A DNA stretch of 64,000 nt from Andalucia godoyi (Eukaryota > Discoba > Jakobea > Jakobida > Andaluciidae): assembly GCA_009859145.1 (NCBI GenBank), contig VRVR01000021.1, forward strand, positions 195,507 to 259,506, written 5' to 3'. Each line of letters starts with the position of its first letter. Position 1 is the stretch's first letter. A program made the position numbers and the translations under genes. A model generated the notes under the pieces. The model worked only from the letters and a program-made list of their open reading frames with translations, was not told the origin of the DNA and ran no database searches. This document shows, in pieces, positions 44,801 through 53,027 of the stretch.

Positions 44801-45415
44801 GTTTCTCAAGCGTCTTCTCTTTCCTTGGTTGCCAACGGGACGTCGTCCACTCCTGCACATTCGGTGTCGGAGCACTTTTCAGATGCTGTCCTCTGTGGTT
44901 CCGACTCCTTGCAATCAGCTTTTCTGGGAGTTCCCCACAAGGAAGGTACGATCAGCCCGTTCACGATATCTGTGCACTGTTGCCGCGTGTTTTATTCCTC
45001 TCCTTCCGTGGGAAAGGTCAAGCTTGAAAATGGACATTCTTTTATCCTCACGTTCCGTGCTCCAGAGGTGATCATATTGTCTCGCCCACTGCGAGTGCGG
45101 TTTGCCATTCCCGCAGAAGCGTTGTGTGCGCAGCAATTCGATGTCGTTGCGACGATTGAGAACTTGGCGCAGCAAGAACTATCCATCTCTTTACAGGTTG
45201 ATCCTGTGAACGAGTCGGGCTCCATCGTCGTGCAAGGTGTTCGAATCAAGACTCGAATCCTGGAGCCGTCTTCTTCGATTGTTGAGCGGTTTTCCATGTG
45301 TGCCCTTCAGGCAGGCTGCCTGTCAATTCCGAGCTTCCGCGTGTCGCCTACCGAAAATCTGCAACAGATTATGTACGACTCGAGCAATGATAATCTGAAT
45401 GTCTTTATTCATTAG
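41879..45415 (+). CDS. TRAPPC11-like (foie gras) trafficking-complex subunit
   Basis: 1178 residues, one exon. Best read as a TRAPPC11 homologue, a subunit of the TRAPP III tethering complex in ER-Golgi traffic and autophagy. Evidence: a first domain resembling the N-terminal part of TRAPPC11 (WIRMHLSTAPMVNICVFSLD), a Ser/Ala linker (about 138-195), then the foie-gras helical region (RRKYDSAFKKYEEAHRLIL, CSEYLSFRIRRLRVLNYY, CQPAFYFRAAANHMIESQAV), and a C-terminal half of repeated beta-sandwich-like segments, as in the gryzun domain. The length equals that of TRAPPC11 (~1130). TRAPPC10/Trs130 is the main alternative. Confidence 0.68.
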   Translation: MCSSVVLDDIFQYSKEVTETYLPCASLVRFGNAAIDDIAMDLSLMSDIRAKWRIFPEARDFQMSLASIEEGLPLTTLVDPKWIRMHLSTAPMVNICVFSLDADDDTWRKNVEFCEKEIFSKAHGSKFIFLIRALNARAEGSSSIPSASSSNTAGVAKSPSLTQGINVIAASGGQSVDNASAPTSPSAPSSASDDRVSELKKRLEGEFLVIPIIRPNTANQTAVPPYMNKVGKWVSSLVESVGKDRVKSAKKMVSEGRTLDMGSMVRYLFAEGFWNEVRRKYDSAFKKYEEAHRLILQSSVQDYTVPPMDVLYCSEYLSFRIRRLRVLNYYANIRNTPSSQEPNAKVYIVNQFREQYRWYTSQLLSSVADLLRSRLFLARQCFSFGKILCEKVLTDIVVSYFVSTVVEYRCQPAFYFRAAANHMIESQAVALLICNRNTNVQSAVDVRSLSLSFAPEVAKSFLMVITNPGRNIASDTLVTEILSVIGKRQFSENVLGLLKIQLDSIPVHKLRLRSEILMRMVDQQIVLHEWMEALEKLREVRPILRKDYWRFETVYHVQKTLFCVQQLIDKVSQIPQQLPKVYGSAWQEYVLSSMEVVSSASLLPFEVRKQYSDSLLSFMQKFSSIANVVETELSAKPSLVLDPWTTVPLFVVEPSFSAFSVHVGDKLQFKVKLTVLLPPECVRQLLSADLASHIFPSLSAEFRGIPSLKVDYHSSDIDEGTGLLVVCFACEVPTVLKTFLSLKMLSGSSRFAGLPLTFDASWYFTSVECYCHIHSAPSLLDVSFDLLASSVADRVVDMNTPLFVNEACRVRVTIRSPREHCGGGTYSIHCLSPADTAVAPDLLTQSSSSMFGNIPTLNPATGDVDHVFEFVVRSTVPGMKSFSFEGVYASPRDSKCIHTSSLNLVFAWPFVVGVDVFKTSSNFLSTFPPLRTAASSCYLNEPTVFSVFIKRPDEGASPTSKPDDFALRVFAVDCVSQASSLSLVANGTSSTPAHSVSEHFSDAVLCGSDSLQSAFLGVPHKEGTISPFTISVHCCRVFYSSPSVGKVKLENGHSFILTFRAPEVIILSRPLRVRFAIPAEALCAQQFDVVATIENLAQQELSISLQVDPVNESGSIVVQGVRIKTRILEPSSSIVERFSMCALQAGCLSIPSFRVSPTENLQQIMYDSSNDNLNVFIH

Positions 45416-45539
45416 TGGTATTTTCATTATAATAATAAAACCAACTCCCCCCGTCATTTTGTTGTTGACTATATTGAATTATTTTGCTGAAAAAGAAAAA
45501 AAAAGGGGGAAGAGGGGAAGGCGGAGGAGGAAGAAACTA

Positions 45540-46505
45540 CTAAGTACGTCTTGTCTTGGATGCAGAAGTGGGCCGGCTGTCTGGAGATTTCTTGGACCGC
45601 GGTGGAGAAAACGAATCACGACGGGATCTGTGTGTTCTAGGGGAGTACTTCTTGGCCATGTTTTCAGAGGCATCCTCGAGGTACGAGCTCAGGGTCAGGA
45701 AGCCATTCGATTCGAGGAGCTTACCTGCGCTCTTGCATTGCTTGCCAGGTACAAACAAGTCCGCTCCTGGAGAATGCAAAGGCGAAGCAGGGCTCTTCTT
45801 CACGTAAGGGTCTCCAATGTTGCAAGACTGCCCAGCCCTGGTGAGTTGCTTCTCCACATCGGAAACACCACCTCCGGGTCTCCAAGCGTTTCGAGGCAAG
45901 TCCGCCTCTCGAGATGCATACAGATCAATAATCCGTTCCTGCACGATCATCGATCTTGTCCTTTGCAACGGTGAAATGGACCTCATAGACTGCGAGTGCG
46001 CGAACCGTGAAGACCCGTGGGCCAGCGCGGTCTCCTCGCGCGCTGGAACTGATATCTCATTTACTCCGGCAGGCAGCCCCGACGGAGATTTTGGCGACGA
46101 CTTTGACTGCTGTTTTTGTGGAGAAGTACGAGGGGACACGGGAACAGATACATTCTTCAGTCCAGGAAACCGATTTGCAATTCGTGCATCATCGAACAGT
46201 TTCGGAGGGGCCGCTTTCTTCTTGGCGCACTTCTCACAGACTCGTGGGTCTCCATTGTTGTAGCAGAAACACTGGAACAATTCATCTTCCGAAATGCTGC
46301 CCATTGCAGAAACAGGAGACTTTGGCGACATTCGTTCAACCGCCATTTCAAACCGAACAACATCTTCTAGTGCTTCCTTGTATTGCGGAAGAATTCTCTG
46401 ACGCGGTCTCAACGAATCTTCATGCGTCACAAGGTCGCTTTTCCTGCCCGTAAACCTCCCTCGCACAGAACTGTCTCGACTCACGCCAATAAACGACGGG
46501 GACGA

Positions 46506-46508
<3 letters not shown>
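45540..46508 (-). CDS. Ser/Pro-rich orphan with cysteine cluster
   Basis: 322 residues. Not recognised. A compact cysteine motif CFCYNNGDPRVCEKCAKKK (about 81-99) could bind zinc. The remainder is basic and rich in SP dipeptides (SPKSPVSAMG, SPRTSPQKQQ, SPKSPSG), ending in an Arg/Ser-rich tail (SPPRSKKSPDSRPTSASKT). This composition suits a phosphorylated, largely disordered protein, perhaps microtubule- or chromatin-associated, but that is conjecture. A (GA)n purine tract in the sense strand sits two bases upstream of the ATG. Convergent with the TRAPPC11-like gene, 124 bp apart. Confidence 0.62.
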
Positions 46509-46509
<1 letters not shown>

Positions 46510-46567
<58 letters not shown>

Positions 46568-46576
46568 GTCTGTCTC
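46510..46576. repeat. (TC)n microsatellite abutting a start codon
   Basis: A TC run of about 53 bp grading into TCTG repeats, directly upstream of the minus-strand ATG at 46508; in the sense of that gene it is (GA)n. Confidence 0.95.
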
Positions 46577-46701
46577 TTGTCTCTTTTTATTCTACGTTAT
46601 CCTTGTACTTTATCTATGTGCTTTGCGTATGTGTTTGTTGTCGGGTTTACTTGGGTAACAATTGAAAATTTTTGAATCTAGCTAAAAAATAAATAAATGA
46701 A

Positions 46702-46791
46702 AACCGTTGAATAATGACACGTCATTGTCATGCATATACGGAAGTACGAATAAACAGACACGGTCGATAGTGGCCGACACTAGCACGTTTG
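46702..46791 (+). repeat. Dispersed repeat B, copy 2
   Basis: Plus-strand partner of 7944-8039. It includes the near-palindrome aatgacacgtcatt. Confidence 0.8.
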
Positions 46792-47238
46792 CTTCACAGG
46801 GAATTCGTGCTTACGCACGCTCGGCCAAAATTCAGCCGGTGACACAGGCTCCGCATTTTCGACACTCTTTAACGCAGCATCCGTAGCCATCTATTCTATC
46901 ATTCGTTGGTTTCACTTTTTTTTGGTTTCACTTTTTTAATTCGCATATGGGCGTGAGTGCGCTAGGATGACGCATTCGCCTGCGCCTACGCCGCTCGATA
47001 CAGGGCCTCCTAGGTCCCGCAGACCTCCTAAGAGACCGCGTGTCACTACGCCTACCGCCTCTTCCTCTCGCATCTCCAGGTGCATCAATCGCTGCAACTG
47101 AGGACACGAAAGCGCCTGCTGCTGCTAGGGCCGTCAGCATCAAAATGCACCCTTCTCAGGAACAACGTGTCTCGCCGAGAAAGTGGCTCACAGAGTGATC
47201 GAGATTGGGAACGGAGCGCGGGACATTTATCTGAAGAA

Positions 47239-47344
47239 CGCCGTGAGGCGTGTTGGGGCCTATCCTCTTCCCGGCAACGGGATGCATGATTGAATATGCA
47301 TGTCTATTCGTAGATATGCATGTTCACCGTATAATGTAGGCGAG
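47239..47344 (+). repeat. Dispersed repeat C, copy 2
   Basis: Partner of 30598-30715: gcgtgttggggcctat then ccggcaacgg, atgcatgt twice, and ataatgtaggcg at the right end. Confidence 0.6.
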
Positions 47345-47648
47345 CTTTTAAACATCAATCCTCGTTTCGAAAAGCAGCCCCGATTGCTCGGGGAAATCTG
47401 GTGGTTGTTCTTGGTTCGCGGCTCAGCCTTTGCAGCCTGTCGCTGTTGTAGTTGCAGCTGGGTCGCATGTCGACGAGTGTCAACATCATTTTGTGGAAAG
47501 GATTCAAATTCCCTCTGTTTCACTTTCGAAGAAACGAAGAAGCAAATCTGTCGGCGGACGATAGTCGGGAATATGCGGGATGAACCAAAGTCAAGCACAC
47601 ACGGAATAATATAGGACAAGCAGACGCGCGGGTCAAGGACAGGGACAG

Positions 47649-48752
47649 ATGCTAGACCTTGATGTTCTTGTGCAGCATGGATCGACGCAGGATGTTGAAT
47701 TCCATGCAAAGTCATCGGGGCCAGAGTCATCGTTGGTGGTGTTGAAAGCCCGCATTCGGCGAGCGTGCGAAGAGGATGTTGGACCCGCATCGCATCTTGT
47801 GCACACCGAGTTTCGCAGAGTGACGGATTTTCATCGTGGGTTTCTGGACATCACGTCGGATGAATACGCGGCAGGATTTATGGGACCGATGATCATGGCA
47901 AGTGCAGATCGTTGCATTTGTCTGGCTGTCGAAACAGATTTTGCATCGTCTGCTGAACGGACGACGGATGGGAAGTGGGAAATGATCGCATTCAACGGTC
48001 TTGATCTTGAAACCGACTTGTATTCTGTGGGGCCGATTGCGGTTGACAAGCGTGTTCAGGCGTTTGGAATCGGAAAGTGGCTCATGAAAACGACTGTGGA
48101 GCTGAGTCGCCATTTGCACGCGCGCAACGCAGCTGCAGATCGCTCCTATCGATGCCGATTGACACAGGATGCGTTCAATGCGGCGACGATTTCCATTTAT
48201 GCGCAGCTGGGATTCCGCGTCGTGGAGCCGCTCGCATTTATGATTTTCGATTTAACCGCGGCCAACATCCAGAGATTGCAGACGAGGCTTGCGGCACAGC
48301 TAGGCGATGCACGATTCCGAGTGGACGATATGCAGTTGTCGGATGTGGACAGTTGCCATGAGCTTGGGATCCGTGTGTTGAGCATGCAGTTCGGTCGAAT
48401 GCTGCATAGCCAACTAGCAGAGGGAAGTATTCCAGGTGCGAGCGTTGTTCGAGACGTACAGGCTGGCCAAGTACTGGGCTGGTCCACGGGAATTACGGAC
48501 ATTGATAAGATCACGATTGCTGCTGATCAGTCGTCATTTCGATATCTCCTTGCACACATGGTTCTTCGTGCGTACTCTACGAAGACGGCACCGACGCGTG
48601 CCATGATTCTCATCCAAACGCGGTTTTTGTGCGACGAGTTTGTGTGGCTGATGGACGGCGGATGGCGGACTGCGAAGCAAAACATGCAGATGGCGATTGG
48701 CGAGTACAACACTCCTCGAGGCTTTGCAACGACGGCCATTCAAGGGTACTGA
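47649..48752 (+). CDS. GNAT-family acetyltransferase
   Basis: 367 residues. Acyl-CoA-dependent N-acetyltransferase fold. IRRACEEDVGPASHLVHTEF opens the domain, SVGPIAVDKRVQAFGIGKWL (about 126-145) holds the acetyl-CoA pyrophosphate loop (QxFGIG), and NAATISIYAQLGFRVVEPL is the C-terminal strand pair typical of GNATs. A second, more degenerate copy appears in the last 150 residues (VDDMQLSDVDSCHELGIRVL, then VQAGQVLGWSTGITDID and LMDGGWRTAKQNMQMAIGEY), suggesting a tandem GNAT. The substrate is unknown. It is single-exon and more G+C-rich than the flanking spacer. Convergent with the transporter gene, 120 bp apart. Confidence 0.78.
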   Translation: MLDLDVLVQHGSTQDVEFHAKSSGPESSLVVLKARIRRACEEDVGPASHLVHTEFRRVTDFHRGFLDITSDEYAAGFMGPMIMASADRCICLAVETDFASSAERTTDGKWEMIAFNGLDLETDLYSVGPIAVDKRVQAFGIGKWLMKTTVELSRHLHARNAAADRSYRCRLTQDAFNAATISIYAQLGFRVVEPLAFMIFDLTAANIQRLQTRLAAQLGDARFRVDDMQLSDVDSCHELGIRVLSMQFGRMLHSQLAEGSIPGASVVRDVQAGQVLGWSTGITDIDKITIAADQSSFRYLLAHMVLRAYSTKTAPTRAMILIQTRFLCDEFVWLMDGGWRTAKQNMQMAIGEYNTPRGFATTAIQGY

Positions 48753-48872
48753 GCGGTTACGAATGCGGGGGATTTGGTGCTCGGAGAAGACGACGACGAC
48801 AGAAAGAAAGAAAGAAATAAAATGAATGAATGTGATTTACTAATACAGAAACATTGACGAATAGCGCCGAGT

Positions 48873-50168
48873 CTAGAATGAAGGTGGATTGGACTTGATG
48901 TCATCCGCAAGTGTTGATATCGCTGCAATTGTTCCAAGGATCGCCAGCACAACACCAATGACGGTGACAGCGATGTAGTAGAATCTTTTCAAGAACCCCA
49001 AAGTGGCGAATTCGATCTTGACGAAGAACAGCGCGGGGAAAACAAATGTCAAGAACGAGTTGAAGAGCGCCCCGATGAGAGCCAGGAGGTCGCCAAAGAA
49101 CGGAACGACGACCGCAAGCACCACGCAAGTCGCAAAGACCGCCGATCGAAATGCAGTTCTCCAGAGAAAACGGTTGGCCCACGGCCTCTTTCCCTCAATG
49201 GTGAGCAGAACCGGGTTGAGGACCACCGGGCAGATGGACATGACATGTGCAGTGACCGCAGCAATTGCAATGATCGTCAAGGGAGCGCCCTTTTCCATGT
49301 TCAGCACAATCGGTGACGTCGTTTTGCTTCCATACGCGCCATATCCAATCGCAGCCACAAGTGCGTACACGGCCATGATGAAAGCGCTTGCGGAGCGCAT
49401 CGACCAGCCGAACGAGTACGGATTCTTCATAGACGCCACGACCGAAGGAGCCACAGCTTGGACTCCGTACGCCAGACTGACGGATGCCATCGCCATGGGA
49501 ACTCCACGGAACTTGAATACTTCCTGACCAGAGTGGGCATCGTCTCTGCTGATGACCGATGAAGCGTCAATGACAACTGCAATGGACGCAAACAGCGATG
49601 CAAACGCCCCGAGTGCAGTCAGCCAAGGCGAGTCATGGACTTGCCGAATCCACACGGTTGGGAGAACCACTGCGCCGGAAATCATGATCCACACCGCAGT
49701 CGAGGGCATCGTTTGCGAGCTTGAAGCAGCACTCGATGCGATTGCATGCAGATTGACGCCTGAAAGCACAAGAAACAGCGTTGCGACCGCATATAGCGCC
49801 GTTTTGTGCACGCAAAGCACAGCGATTCTGCCGTATTTCCCGTAGGCTTTTTCGCCTATGTCCGCATAAGTAGACAGGTTGTGTTTGAGCAACAGAGCAG
49901 CAATTGCCTCGGTCGTCGAGTTGGACACAATGCACACAAGAGCCATAAGAGGAAGAGTCAGCCATCCAGCCAGCGACACCGCATAAGGAAGAGACAAGAG
50001 ACCACCGCCCATGATGATTCCAACAAGACTCACCGCCGTGCGACTTGTGGACAGATGCGCCACAGCATGAGCATCTTTCGACGGAGAAGAAGAAGACTCG
50101 GATAGCAGTGACCGCGACTCGGATAACAGCGACCGCGACTCGTAATCACTGTTGTTCGAAAGCGACAT
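48873..50168 (-). CDS. AAAP-family amino-acid transporter
   Basis: 431 residues. Polytopic membrane protein of the amino acid/auxin permease (SLC32/36/38) superfamily, usually proton- or sodium-coupled. The signature first helix SLVGIIMGGGLLSLPYAVSL is followed by about ten more hydrophobic segments, including KTALYAVATLFLVLSGVN, AMASVSLAYGVQAVAPSVVA and GALFNSFLTFVFPALFFV. The cytosolic N-terminus carries a tandem duplication SRSLLSES/SRSLLSES, a dileucine-containing acidic patch that may act as a sorting signal. The substrate cannot be read from the sequence. Confidence 0.88.
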   Translation of the reverse strand: MSLSNNSDYESRSLLSESRSLLSESSSSPSKDAHAVAHLSTSRTAVSLVGIIMGGGLLSLPYAVSLAGWLTLPLMALVCIVSNSTTEAIAALLLKHNLSTYADIGEKAYGKYGRIAVLCVHKTALYAVATLFLVLSGVNLHAIASSAASSSQTMPSTAVWIMISGAVVLPTVWIRQVHDSPWLTALGAFASLFASIAVVIDASSVISRDDAHSGQEVFKFRGVPMAMASVSLAYGVQAVAPSVVASMKNPYSFGWSMRSASAFIMAVYALVAAIGYGAYGSKTTSPIVLNMEKGAPLTIIAIAAVTAHVMSICPVVLNPVLLTIEGKRPWANRFLWRTAFRSAVFATCVVLAVVVPFFGDLLALIGALFNSFLTFVFPALFFVKIEFATLGFLKRFYYIAVTVIGVVLAILGTIAAISTLADDIKSNPPSF

Positions 50169-50839
50169 TTCTCAAAACCGAAAATGAAAATTAAAAAAGT
50201 AAGTGTGATTATTGTTTGATTTTCTTCTTCTTCTTCTTCTTCTTCTTCTTCTTCTTCTTCTACTTTGTTTCCTTCTTTTTCTGTGTATCTAAATTGTAAA
50301 CGACTTGTGGATGTGTGATCTATACCATTCTGTAGAAAGCTTTCGCAAAATTTAAATATGCAGCAACGGACCACTCACGACAACGATGATGCACCGGCTG
50401 CGAGGTCTGGATTGGCGTTTGTTGTGCGGGCCTTGCGGAAGAATCAAAACAACGCCACTTTGCCCAGCTGAAAGCGTTGGATTACAGTTGGTTTGGAGGG
50501 AGACTTGGCCAACTGGAATGACACTTTTTTTTAATTAAAGTATTTCGGAATTGCGGACTGACACTGCTCATTTTTCTGGGTCTTTTATTTCTTTCGGACT
50601 GACATTGAGTACTGTACACGTCACTCACCACACACCCTTCCATGAAATTGAAGGCATGCAAATATGAATTGTCAACAGAATGCTTGTTATGTCGCCTTTT
50701 CTCACACTCTTGGCTTTTTCCCCATTCTTTCTCTGAAACTCCAGGGCTTTCTGTTGTTTGCATCCCGTCAATCTCCGCTTGCAGTAACGTGACCTCCTTT
50801 GACGAACAGCAAAACAAAACAGATAAAACAGATAGACAC

Positions 50840-50920
<81 letters not shown>

Positions 50921-50934
50921 AGAATTGAACGGAA
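50169..50934. other. Divergent promoter space with TTC and GA tracts
   Basis: A (TTC)n run lies at about 50222-50260 just upstream of the transporter ATG, a purine tract (GAA)n in its sense. A (GA)n run interrupted once lies at about 50843-50916, ending 18 bp before the carbonic anhydrase ATG. The middle contains no supported gene. Confidence 0.6.
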
Positions 50935-52381
50935 ATGTCTCTCCACAACATTTCGTCTTCAAAATCGTTGAATTCTTTCGCAATTGCTGGCTCGCATGCA
51001 CCGAGACCGTCGGTATCTACGGATGAACGCCTCGATTTGACGGATACCACATCGCTGTTGCAGGGGCTGCGACGCGGATTCCAGAAGTTCAGAGAAGGGT
51101 ACTTTGCAGATCACGTGGATCTCTTCCGATGGCTCTCGCTCCATGGCCAGAAACCTCGAGCCATGATGATTTCTTGCTGCGACGTATGTCTCCTGCTCTT
51201 GCTGCCTTCCCCCCTCCGCTTTTTCCTCGTTTCACATTTTCCTCGTTTCATCCCATGCCGTTCAGACGATTAATGCCAATTTTCCCACCCATCTTTAACT
51301 ATTCTGTCATTCCATTTTTCATTTTGTTGATGCATAGAGCCGTGCCGATCCTGGAATTATGTTTTCGTCGCCTCCTGGAGACTTGTTTGCTGTTCGAAAC
51401 GTGGCAAATCTAGTTCCCACGTATGAATTCACGGATTCCGGACATCATGGAACGACTGCTGCGATTGAGTTTGCGGTGAATTTTCTCAAAGTTCGACATA
51501 TCATTGTTATGGGTCACCGTATGTGTGGTGGCGTGAAGGCATTGATGGAAAATCCATGGGAGGATCAGCAAGGCCACGTGCAGCATTCGCAATCTCAGTT
51601 GGCGGGACTTGCGCCGCACACGCATCACCACCACCACAGCCATGCGCACGGATTGGGAACCAGCTACGGGCACAGCAAAGTTGGAAGGCACATCTACGCT
51701 CATGATGATACTGTACAAGCATCGCACTCCCTTATACCAAGCCCGAGCGGATCGTACGGTCATGATCTCACCGCCCTTGGGGTGCCGGAGGCCGTGCCGG
51801 AAGTTTCCATGACGTCCCCCTCTCCTTCCTCTTCGAACTTGAGTAACATTAACCCATTTTCGCTGGGTGCTGCCACGGCGCCGTCGTCACCAGCGACCAA
51901 TATTGCGAATCCCAATTCGACGAGTCCACCCGGCCGGGACGTGTCGACCGCGGAATTGGCATCATTGGCCATCAATGCTGACGGCGAAAAGGAAAAGGTG
52001 TCGCCAAAAGCTGAGCTGCCGAATCATATCGCCAACTGGATGATGATTGCACAGGTGGCGAAGCAACGCACGCTAAAGAAGCATCGGATTCGATCGCTGG
52101 ACCAGGTGCCGAAGAGCGAACGCGATGCGGTCCTGTTCTCTGCGGAGCTCGAATCAGTCCGCCTTTCCATTGAGAATTTGCTCACGTTTCCGTATGTTGC
52201 AGAAGCTGTTCGCAAAGGAGAGTTACACTTGCACGGGATGCATTTTGACTTTACGAACGGGTCCCCGATCCTTCGAGTGCTCAGGCGTGACACGGGCGAG
52301 TTTGTTAGCATCGACGAGATCGAAGAGCTGTGGAGCGATGAGGATGAATACGGAGAAACCGTGTCGCAGTTTGAATTTTGA
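50935..52381 (+). CDS. Beta-carbonic anhydrase with large internal insertion, two exons
   Basis: Exon 1 is 50935-51183 (83 codons) and exon 2 is 51338-52381. The intron (GTATGT...GCATAG, 154 nt) is phase 0 and splits the active-site motif CCD|SRADP. The product is 430 residues, about twice the family norm. Zinc ligands are C81 in CCDSR (with the D83/R85 dyad), H143 and C146 in MGHRMCGGVKAL. About 150 residues (156-308) rich in His, Ser and Pro are inserted after the HxxC motif, including HTHHHHHSHAHG. The fold then resumes with LPNHIANWM, FPYVAEAVRKGELHLHGMHF and the final strand. It hydrates CO2 reversibly. No targeting peptide is evident, so it is probably cytosolic. Confidence 0.92.
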
Positions 52382-53027
52382 TCTTTCAGGAAGAAGAAAA
52401 AGGAGAGAGAGAGAAAAGAAAAGAAAGAGTGAACATGTCTGTCAGCGTCAAATAGATAGTAGACTAAAAACCCCCGGGCGATCGTCTGTATGTGTGTGTA
52501 TGTATGTGTGTGTGTGTGTGTGCATGTGTTAGTGTTTTTTTTTTTTTTTTTTTGTATGCTTGTGTCTGTGTAGGAGGAGTAAAGGAAGCAAGAAAAATGA
52601 TGTGCAGAACGACGAAAATGCACCACAACGCTCTCTGGTACGCAAGACACGACTGACACGCAGTCTTTCGAGTCGACGAAGTTCGATGGAAACGCTTGGA
52701 GCCTTCTCTACCCTTTTTTGGCCGACTGATTCGTCATCCATTATCCATTATCCATCATCTCTCAAAAGACACCTTTGCTCCTCGTCTCACACGCACTCTC
52801 TCTTTCTCTCTCTCAACTATTTGTTTTTCGCTTCCTTTCCTTGTTTGTAGTTTTCAAATTATAGTGTGTTTCGGGTTTTTAATTAATGGATTGCACGATA
52901 TATTGTACCATAGGAATTTTCTCTCTCCGTTCTATTTGAGTTTAGTTATTGTAATTTTTTCCCCCCGTAATTTTTATTTGATTGTGCGTCTTTTTCTTTT
53001 CACTCCCCTTTCACTCCTCTTGTTGAC
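52382..53027. other. Intergenic with TG and poly-T tracts
   Basis: A (TG)n stretch (about 52490-52530) and a poly-T run (about 52536-52554) lie downstream of the carbonic anhydrase gene. The right half is T-rich leader and promoter for the next gene. No gene is supported. Confidence 0.45.

Larger units (their letters stand above)
46577..47648. other. Gene-poor interval with repeats B and C
   Basis: About 1.1 kb between the SP-rich gene and the GNAT gene. It carries repeat B copy 2, repeat C copy 2 and a short Pro/Arg-rich plus-strand frame from ATG 46967 to 47101 (beginning MTHSPAPTPLDTGPPRSRRP). The arrangement, repeat B then a basic frame then repeat C, suggests a degraded mobile element. 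The frames in 47260-47640 are not convincing. Confidence 0.4.

Noticed and set aside
47260-47790. 176-codon minus-strand frame overlapping repeat C and the GNAT start
   Set aside because: Crosses a dispersed repeat and the start of a well-supported plus-strand gene; composition is not protein-like.
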